Shown: positions 36,484 to 44,900 of the stretch, one piece after another
Numbering within the stretch: position 1 is the first letter of the stretch
How the letters are laid out: each line of letters opens with the position of its first letter
DNA from: Comamonadaceae bacterium
GTDB lineage: Bacteria; Pseudomonadota; Gammaproteobacteria; Burkholderiales; Burkholderiaceae_C
Assembly: GCA_027486255.1 (NCBI GenBank)
Contig: JAIXPL010000043.1
Location: 1 to 64,000, forward strand
Direction of reading: 5' to 3'
DNA: 64,000 nt
Translations under genes and position numbers: made by a program
The notes under the pieces: generated by a model
What the model was told of the DNA's origin: nothing
The model's database searches: none
Seen by the model: the letters and a program-made list of their open reading frames with translations, nothing else

Positions 36484-38406
36484 ATGCAGTGGCATTCACT
36501 CGAAGCGCTCCATCAAATGGAGCCTTCGCGCCTCGCTGTAGAGATCAGCAGTCTGAACCAGGGCGCGCTGACGTCCGGCTTAGACGCCTTGATGCAAGGC
36601 ACAGCCCAGGCAGCTTGCGCTGTCCTTGCGTGGGTGCAGCCAGCTGCAAAGGCGCTGCGCCAATGGGCGCCCCGCCTGAATCACCAGAGAGCCAGCCTTG
36701 GGATCGCCGGTAGCGCTATCGCGCTCTCGGTCCATGCGCAGACGAACTCCGAGCTTGAGCTGCAGCAACGCTCGGTGGAGCAAGAACGGCGCGCGCGGGA
36801 AGCCTTAGAAGACCGGCAGCGGCGCTCCACCGGAACACCCGATGTGCGCCTTCAAGGCGGGTTGCTCTCATCTCCTGCCTTGATTGGGTCTGAGGCAGTC
36901 TGCTTCCAGATCGATGAGGTGCAACTCAAGCCGGAACCCACAAGATGGAACTGGCTGTTGGACCACCTGGATGGCCACGCGCAACTTCCCGAGCCGGATC
37001 CCGCGCTGGGCCGCTGCCTGGGAGCGCAAGGCATTCAGACTGTGATCGACCGTCTGCAACATGCCTTGATTGCAAAAGGCTATGTCACCAGCCGCGTGCT
37101 GGCCACTGCACAAGATCTGACCAGCGGACGCCTGGTCCTGCAATTGCTGCCGGGGCGGATCAGCGAAATAAAGTGGGCTGAGGGGTCGGGGCACAGGGGT
37201 AGTCGCTGGAACACGGTGCCCATCCGTGCAGGCGATGTGCTCAACCTGCGCGATATTGAACAGGCACTGGAGAACTACAAGCGGGTGCCCACCGCAGAAG
37301 CCGACCTGGCCATTGAACCCGCAGCCGAGCCCGGGTTCTCCAACCTGGTCATCAGCCACCAACAAGTACGCCCGATTCGCCTCAATGCCACCGTTGACGA
37401 CAGCGGTTCACGCGCCATCGGCCTTTACCAAGGTTCGTTCACCTTCAGTTTGGACAACTGGTGGACCCTGAGCGATCTGTTTTACGTGACCTGGCATGGT
37501 GATCTGGGCGGTGGGCAGGCTGGCCCCCGAGGCACCCGGGGCCGGACGATGCACTACTCCGTACCCTGGGGTTACAGCCTGCTGTCCTTCACGGCCAGTC
37601 AAAGCCAGTACCACCAAGCCGTGGCTGGGGTCAACGGTCAGGAGATGTACAGCGGCACCAGCAGCACCACCGAAGCCAAAGTCTCGCGCGTGGTCCAACG
37701 CGACAGTGCAGGCAAAACCACATTGAGCCTCAAGGGATTTCAGCGCCGCTCGAACAACTACATCAACGACGAGGAAGTCGCACCGCAGCGGCGCATCGTC
37801 AGCGGTATGGAATGGGGGCTGGGGCACCGAAGGGCGTATGCACAAGGTATCTGGGAAACCAACTTGGGCTATCGGGTTGGCACCGGCGCCTGGGGCGCCT
37901 TACCTGCACCGGAGGAGGCCTATGGCGAGGGCACCTCTCGCATGCGCCTGTGGCTTGTGGATGCCATGGTGCAGCAACCATTTTCGTGGTTGGGGCAGCG
38001 GTGGGCGTACAGCGGCTCCTGGCGAGGACAGTACAACAGGACCCCCCTGACCCCCCAGGACCGCCTGGCCATAGGCGGACGCTTCACGGTGCGAGGCTTT
38101 GACGGACTGTCCGTTCTCAGCGCCGAGCGTGGTTGGCTGCTGCGCAACGAAATCTCCACTGGCTTGGCGCCACAGATCCAGGGCTATGTGGGTCTGGACA
38201 CTGGGCAAGTGGCAGGGCCCAGTGCTGCACAACTCGTGGGGCAAAGCCTCACCGGTGGCGTACTGGGCTTGCGCGGCCAACTGGGCCCCATAGGACGATG
38301 GGGCCGTGTGCAGTATGAGGTCTTTGTAGGACAGCCGCTGAGCAAGCCTGAGCGCTTCAAGACTTCTGCCACCACCACAGGTTTCAGCCTGTCCATCAGC
38401 CTGTGA
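36484..38406 (+). CDS. cdiB: CdiB/FhaC-type two-partner secretion transporter (TpsB)
   Basis: The 640-residue outer-membrane transporter exports the CdiA filament. A long N-terminal stretch precedes the likely mature region (QTNSELELQQRSVEQERRAREALEDRQRR, the TpsB plug helix). POTRA domains follow (SEAVCFQIDEVQLKPEP; LQLLPGRISEIKWAEG), then a 16-strand barrel with the conserved FTVRGFDGLSVLSAERGWLLRNE motif and FSLSISL end. The first 80 residues are unusual; MQWHSLEALHQMEPSRL is not signal-like, so either the export signal is extended or the start is further in. It leads the operon with the acyltransferase and cdiA. Confidence 0.9.
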   Translation: MQWHSLEALHQMEPSRLAVEISSLNQGALTSGLDALMQGTAQAACAVLAWVQPAAKALRQWAPRLNHQRASLGIAGSAIALSVHAQTNSELELQQRSVEQERRAREALEDRQRRSTGTPDVRLQGGLLSSPALIGSEAVCFQIDEVQLKPEPTRWNWLLDHLDGHAQLPEPDPALGRCLGAQGIQTVIDRLQHALIAKGYVTSRVLATAQDLTSGRLVLQLLPGRISEIKWAEGSGHRGSRWNTVPIRAGDVLNLRDIEQALENYKRVPTAEADLAIEPAAEPGFSNLVISHQQVRPIRLNATVDDSGSRAIGLYQGSFTFSLDNWWTLSDLFYVTWHGDLGGGQAGPRGTRGRTMHYSVPWGYSLLSFTASQSQYHQAVAGVNGQEMYSGTSSTTEAKVSRVVQRDSAGKTTLSLKGFQRRSNNYINDEEVAPQRRIVSGMEWGLGHRRAYAQGIWETNLGYRVGTGAWGALPAPEEAYGEGTSRMRLWLVDAMVQQPFSWLGQRWAYSGSWRGQYNRTPLTPQDRLAIGGRFTVRGFDGLSVLSAERGWLLRNEISTGLAPQIQGYVGLDTGQVAGPSAAQLVGQSLTGGVLGLRGQLGPIGRWGRVQYEVFVGQPLSKPERFKTSATTTGFSLSISL

Positions 38407-38431
38407 TTGCCGCAAAAGCGCCGATAACCGC

Positions 38432-38986
38432 ATGGACACCTCAGACCTCATCTTGATCGCGCCAAGCATCAGACCCACAGCCAAGAGCGAAGCCGAGCTC
38501 TTCGGTGCCATGGTCTGGCTGTGGATGCATTCACCCACGCACCAACCGTGCCCCATACGGGAGCTTGAACGCCTGCTCTTGCCTGCGATCAAGACAGGGC
38601 AATTTGTTTTGGCGCTGCAAAACACTGACCAGCAACAGCCTGCAGGTCTCGTGACCTGGGCCTACTTCAGCCAAGACGTTGAACAACGCTACCTGCAAAC
38701 ACTCGACAGAACCTTGCAACCCGGCGATTGGCTTAGTGGTGACAGGCCCTGGATTCTGGATTGGGTGGTGCCTTTTGGCCAAGTAACAGCCATGGCCAAT
38801 GCGGTGCGAAGGCTTCATGTCTGCCCCAGTTTCAGGGGGCTGTATCACCGAGGTGATCAAACGGGCCTGAAGGTGCTTTATTTCAGGGGTCGCTCGATCT
38901 CAAAAGCACAAGAAGCAGATTTTTGGGCCAGTCGCCCATTGCCATCTTGCATGAATCAGCAATTAACTGGAGTTCACTTGCCATGA
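38432..38986 (+). CDS. cdiC: HlyC-like toxin-activating lysine acyltransferase (CdiC)
   Basis: The 184-residue protein matches the RTX toxin acyltransferase family throughout: ELFGAMVWLWMHSPTH with the catalytic His37, LLPAIKTGQF, VTWAYFS, and GDRPWILDWVVPFGQ with Asp110 at the place of the HlyC aspartate. HlyC enzymes move a fatty acid from acyl-ACP to lysines of a secreted toxin in the cytoplasm. It sits 25 bp after cdiB, and its stop overlaps the cdiA start (ATGA). CdiA, not an RTX toxin, is therefore its likely substrate. Acyltransferases in this position have been reported for some CDI loci. Confidence 0.9.
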   Translation: MDTSDLILIAPSIRPTAKSEAELFGAMVWLWMHSPTHQPCPIRELERLLLPAIKTGQFVLALQNTDQQQPAGLVTWAYFSQDVEQRYLQTLDRTLQPGDWLSGDRPWILDWVVPFGQVTAMANAVRRLHVCPSFRGLYHRGDQTGLKVLYFRGRSISKAQEADFWASRPLPSCMNQQLTGVHLP

Positions 38987-41900
38987 ACAAGCAAAGCCAC
39001 CGCCTCGTCTTCAACGAAACCCGCGGCAGCCTGATGGCAGTGGCCGAGACAGCCAGCGCACATGGCAAGGCAGGCAGTGGAGAGTGTGCCGGCAGCGGTA
39101 CACGCACGGGCATGCGTACACGCCGATCATTCAGGTGCGAGAGGATGGCGTACAAGCTGTTTGGGCCGAGCCTGCTTGTCAGCGCAGTCAGTATGGCCAA
39201 CGGGCTACTGGGAGCCGGTGCACAGGCGCAAACAGTGGCCACCACCGTCATTGCCGATCCCACAGGACCGGCCACTCAGCGGCCCAATGTTTTCAATACC
39301 GGTAACGGCGTGGTGCAAGTGGACATCCGCGCACCCAGCGCCGGTGGCGTCAGCCGCAACAGCTACAGCCAGTTCGATGTCGGTCAACGCGGGGTCATCC
39401 TCAACAACAGCCGCACCAACGCGCAAACCCAACTCGGCGGATGGATATCAGGAAATCCTTGGCTGGCCACAGGCAGTGCCCGGGTGATCCTCAATGAAGT
39501 CAATTCCAGCAACCCCAGCTACCTGCAAGGCTATGTGGAGGTGGCCGGCCAGCGCGCGAACGTCATCATTGCCAACCCGTCGGGTATCTCCATCAATGGC
39601 GGTGGATTCATCAACGCCGCTGGCGTGACCCTCACAACAGGCACCCCCGTCCTGAACAACGGCAACCTCGAGAGCTTTCGTGTGCAGCGCGGCAGCATCC
39701 ACATAGAGGGCCAGGGTCTGGATACACGCTCCGCCGACTACACCGCCATCCTCAGCCGTGCAGTGCAAGTCAACGCCGGTCTATGGGCCAGCCGATTACA
39801 GGTGGTCACCGGAGCCAATGAGGTGGACGCCCGCAATCTGGAGAGCGACGCAAGCGTCCAAACCCAATCGATCAATGCCACAGGAAGCCCGCCCGCCTAC
39901 GCCATCGATGTAGGCCAGCTCGGGGGGATGTACGCCGGCAAAATCATGCTCATTGGCACTGAAGCCGGGTTGGGCGTGAGGAATGCGGGAGCGGTACAAG
40001 CCAGCAGCGGTGCACTGACGCTCACACAAGAGGGTTGGCTCTCCAACAGCGGTCTCTTACAGGCCACGGGCGGTGACATCCAGATTCAAAGCCGCGGCGC
40101 CTTGACCCAAAGCGGCAGGGTCTACAGCAACCAGAGCGTCCAGTTCAGTTCCCAGACTAGCCAGTCGCACAGCGGCACTACAGCCGCTCTGGGGCATCTC
40201 ACCCTGCAGGCCACCGGCGCCCATACAGATGGCAGCGCTGCGCACATCCAAGCCAGCAAGGGCGCCGTCTGGGCGGCAGGCCTCCAAGCTGACGGCCACC
40301 TCACAGGTCAGCAAGATGTCACGGCCCAAGCAGCCGGGCCGATCCAAATGTCTGGCCAGGTCCTGGCCACCGGTACCTTGAGCCTGCAAGGCACGAGCCT
40401 GGATGTGTCGCACTCCATCCAGCAAGCGACCAACCTGCATCTGCAAGCCAGTCTGGGAGAGATTCACGCCGCAGGAAGCCAGTTGCAGGCGACCGAGCAA
40501 CTGCGAGTGCACACCCCGCAACGCCTCACGACGGATGGCGCCAAGATACAGGCAGGCACTCTAGCCATCAACGCCCACAGTCTGAGCAACGTGGCCGGGC
40601 AGATCGTGCAAACCGGGACGACCGACCAAACCATTGATCTTCAAGGCTCCCTCAACAACAGTGCCGGCCTCATCCAGACCAGCGCCCACAAACTCAGCAT
40701 CAGCGCGCAAAGCGTCGATAACACCGCCGGGCAACTGCTGCATGCCGGCAGCGGCACTTTCAGCCTCACCAGCCAGGGCCAGCTGCTCAACACGAGCCAG
40801 AGCAACAGCCAGGCTGCTGTGGTCGATGGCGCACGGATCGTGAGCGTGGGGACAATGACCCTCCAAAGCGGCACTCTGAATAACAGCGGCGAGATCACTG
40901 CCGACCAAGACCTCAACACATCCGCCAGCAGCCTGAACAACACGGGCATGTTGTATGCCGCAGGCAGTCAGATCCTCACGACCGGTGGCACCCTCACCAA
41001 CAGCGGCACCATCGCTGCGGCCCAGGACCTGCACATCGGTGCAGCCAGTCTGGCGGCGACCGGCAACAGCGTACTGGCTGCGGGAATGGCCGCAGACGGC
41101 AAACTCACAGGCACAGGCGCCCTTTCAGTGAGCACCACAGGTGCGCTACAAAGTGCAGGTCAAGCGTTGGCTACAGGCAATGTGACCCTCAGTAGCAGCA
41201 CCCTGGACCTGAGCAACAGCACCACAGGCAGTACTGCAGGCCAAGTGAGCCTGATCGCCAGCAGCGGCGACATCCTGACCAAGGGCGCTCAAGTCAGCAC
41301 GCCTGGCCTTTTGGCCGTCACTGCCAACAACCTAGCCAGCCAGAAACTTGACAACACCAGCGGCCAGCTCAGCGGCCAGCAGTTGCGCATCCAAGTCGGT
41401 CAGGTGGACAACAGCCAGGGATTGATCGCACAAACTGGTACGGGTGCTCAAGCCGCCCAAATACAGACCGCTGGCAGCATCAACAACAGCGCAGGGCGCA
41501 TCCTGGCCAACGCGCAGGACCTTGCGCTGGAGGTCGGCGGCAGCCTGATCAACATGGACGGACAGATCGACCACGCCGGCGCAGGCACCTTCACACTGAG
41601 CACAGAGGCCACCGACAACAGCCGTGGCAAGTTACGTGGCAATGCGGGCCTTGTCATCACCGCCACCGGCGATATCAACAACACACAAGGTCTGGTGGCC
41701 GCCCAGACTCTGAGCGCCAGCGTCGCCGGGTGGGATAACAGCCAGGGGCAACTCATCTCCACTCAAGGCGATATGGCCTTGGGCACCCATCAGAACGGCA
41801 TCAACAACAGGCAGGGGCTGATCCAGTCTGCTCAAGACCTGCGCCTAACCGCGCAAGGTGCGGCTAACAACCTTCACAACAGCCAGGGCAAGATCGTGGC

Positions 41901-44900
41901 GGGTCGCGATGCCACCTTGACCAGCGGTGCTCTAGACAACCGTGCCGGCCTCATCGGCGCCCAAAGTTCGCTGAGCATCACCAGCACTGGCTTGGTCAAC
42001 AATGCCGCCAACCATAACCAGAGCAGTCAGATCTACAGCGGCAGTGATCTGACACTGCACGCCACTGGACTTGATAACACCGCCAGCCAACTACTGGCAG
42101 TAAGGAACGCCAACCTGAATATCGGCAGTGGCAGCCTGATCAATACCCGTGGCCTGGTGCGTGTGGGTCAATCCCTCACCCTGGAGGCCGCCAGTGTGGA
42201 CAACACGGCCACTCGTTCCTTTCACAGCGACGGCGTGCCCCAAGCCATGGGCCTGGAAGGCAATACCGTGGCCATCACCGCCAACAACCTGCACAACACC
42301 CAAGGCGCCGTGCGCGCCGTACAAGACCTCAGGGTGTACAGCGATGGCCAGCTCACCAACGACCAAGGCGAACTCAGCGCCGGTCGGAACCTGCTTATCA
42401 GCTCAGCCCAGGCCAGCGCACCTACCCTGCGCGTGAGCAACCAGGCCGGGCAGATCGTGGCCGACCAAAGCGTCAGTGTGAGTACCGGCAGCTTGAGCGG
42501 TACCGGGACCATCGCCTCCATGGGCGATGTCAGCCTGAGCCTGCAAGCCGACCATACCCTGGCCGGCACTCTGCAAGCCGGTGGCCATCTCAGCCTAAGC
42601 GCCACAGGCCAGATCACCAACCCCATCTCGGTGCAGGCCGGCAAAAACCTCAGCGTCAGTGCGCAGAACCTGAACAACCTGGTCTCGGGCGAACTCCTCA
42701 GTGGCCAGACCACCCACTTGCGCATTGCCAATACCCTGAACAACCGGGGACTCATCGACGGGGCCGACAGCCGCATTGAGGCAGCAACCCTCAACAACCT
42801 GGGCACCGGCCGCCTCTATGGCGACCGCGTGGCCATTGCGGCCAGCACCCTCCTCAACCAGGAGGAAAACCTGGCTGGGGTGACTGCTGCAGCCACCATC
42901 GCCGGCCGAGAGCGGGTAGACCTGGGCGTGCAAAGCCTCACCAACCGCGAAGGTGCCCTGATCTACAGCGCAAACGATCTGGCCATCGGCGGCGCACTCG
43001 ATGGGGACTGGCGGACCAGCGGCACGGCGCAGGTCATTAACAACCAAAGCGCCACCCTCGAAGCTGCGCAAAACCTGAACCTTCAGGCCAACACCATCCG
43101 CAACACCAACGAACACTTTGCAAGCGAGGTACGACAAACCAGCCAAGCCAGCATCACCGAGTACCAGGGCGCTGGCGCCACGCGGCGTTACAAGCCTGGA
43201 GACCCGGGCGTCTACACCTTTGTCAACGAATCGCTGCACCTGAACACGCCTGAGGGCCACTACGAGCAGTGGACCCAATACGATTACACACGCATCGTCA
43301 ACGAAAGCGTGGTCACTCAAAGCGCGCCTGGAAAAATCTTGGCTGGTGGCGGCATTACCCTGATCGCCAACACCGTGCTCAACGACAAAAGCCAGATCGT
43401 GGCCGGCGGCACACTCAGCGTACAGGCGGCCAGCTTAAATAATGTGCAGGCCCAAGGAATCAAGACCAACACCGATACAGGTACCGCCACCAGCTACTGG
43501 CGTGTGAAACGAAAAGGCACCGATTCCACGGGTAGCAGTTCCACGGAATACACACCCGCCCCAGTTCAGGAAACCACCACCCTGAGCGTGACGCGCTTTG
43601 AACAGAACACAGCTAGCGCCTCCACTGTCTCGGCCCCCACGGCCAGCACCCTGGCCAGCGTTCAGGCCAAGGCCGGTTTCGCTGGCGGGTCAGTTGCTGC
43701 CGCGAATCAGGCAGTCAGTTTGAGCACGGTGCCTGGAGGGCAGGCTGAATCTGCCCAAACCAGTAGTACACCGCAAGGCACCGCAGCACAAATTAGCGCG
43801 CGTCAGACCCCTGTGCGCACCATCACCCCCAGCCTCCAGCTGCCGAACACCAGCCTTTTCAACATCCAACCCGAGGCTCAGGCCAGGTACCTCATCGAAA
43901 CCGACCCCCAGTTCACCAACAACAAGATCTGGCTGGGCAGCGACCACATGACGGCGCAGCTGCAATTTGACCCGAGCACCACGCAAAAGCGCCTGGGCGA
44001 CGGCTTTTATGAACAAAAGCTCGTGCGCGAGCAGGTGCTGGCGCTCACCGGCCAGCGCTTTCTGGGCGACTACCGCAGCGATGACGCGCAATACATGGCG
44101 CTCATGAATGCCGGCCTGACGCAGGCCAAAGCGATGAACCTGCGCCCAGGAATTTCCCTGACGTCTGCGCAGGTCGCGCAGCTCACCTCCGACATGGTGT
44201 GGCTCGTTGCCCAAGAAGTCACGCTGGCCAATGGCACCAAGCAAAGCGTGCTGGTGCCCCAGGTGTACGTGCGCGTGCAACCGGGTGATCTAGAAAGCTC
44301 AGGCGCCTTGCTGGCCGGCCAGGACGTGCAACTCAAGCTCACGGGCGAGGCCACCAACAGCGGCACCATTGCCGGCCGTAACCTGGTGCAGATCAACGCC
44401 CAGAGCATCCAAAACCTGGGCGGGCGCATGCGCGCCGACACCCTGGTGCTGCAAGCCCAGGAAGACATCAACAACGTAGGCGGCCAGTTACAGGCGCAAA
44501 GCGCTGCCCTGCTGTCGGCCGGGCGCGATATCAACCTGACCACCACCACCCAAAGCAGCGCCAACCAGACACGCGCCAACCGCTTTAGCCAAACCGGTAT
44601 CGACCGCGTGGCCGGGCTCTACGTCACTGGCCCCGCAGGCGTGCTGCTGGCCAACGCCGGGCGCGACCTCAACCTCACGGCCGCGCAGGTCAGCAACGCA
44701 GGAACTGGCAACACCCAACTGACTGCGGGCAACAAGCTCAACCTAGCTGCTTTGAGCACGGGCCGCTCAGAAACCGTGGTCACGGGCGCAGGAACGCGTC
44801 AAGTCACTACCCGCAGCCGCAGCCAAAGCAGCGATGTGGGCACGCAAATCACAGCCCAAGGCGACGTCAGCTTGAATGCAAGCAAAGACATCACTGGCAC

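Noticed and set aside
39300-44900. Repeated DNA within cdiA as a possible assembly duplication
   Set aside because: The repeats are diverged haemagglutinin-type protein repeats with different codons, as expected for a filament.
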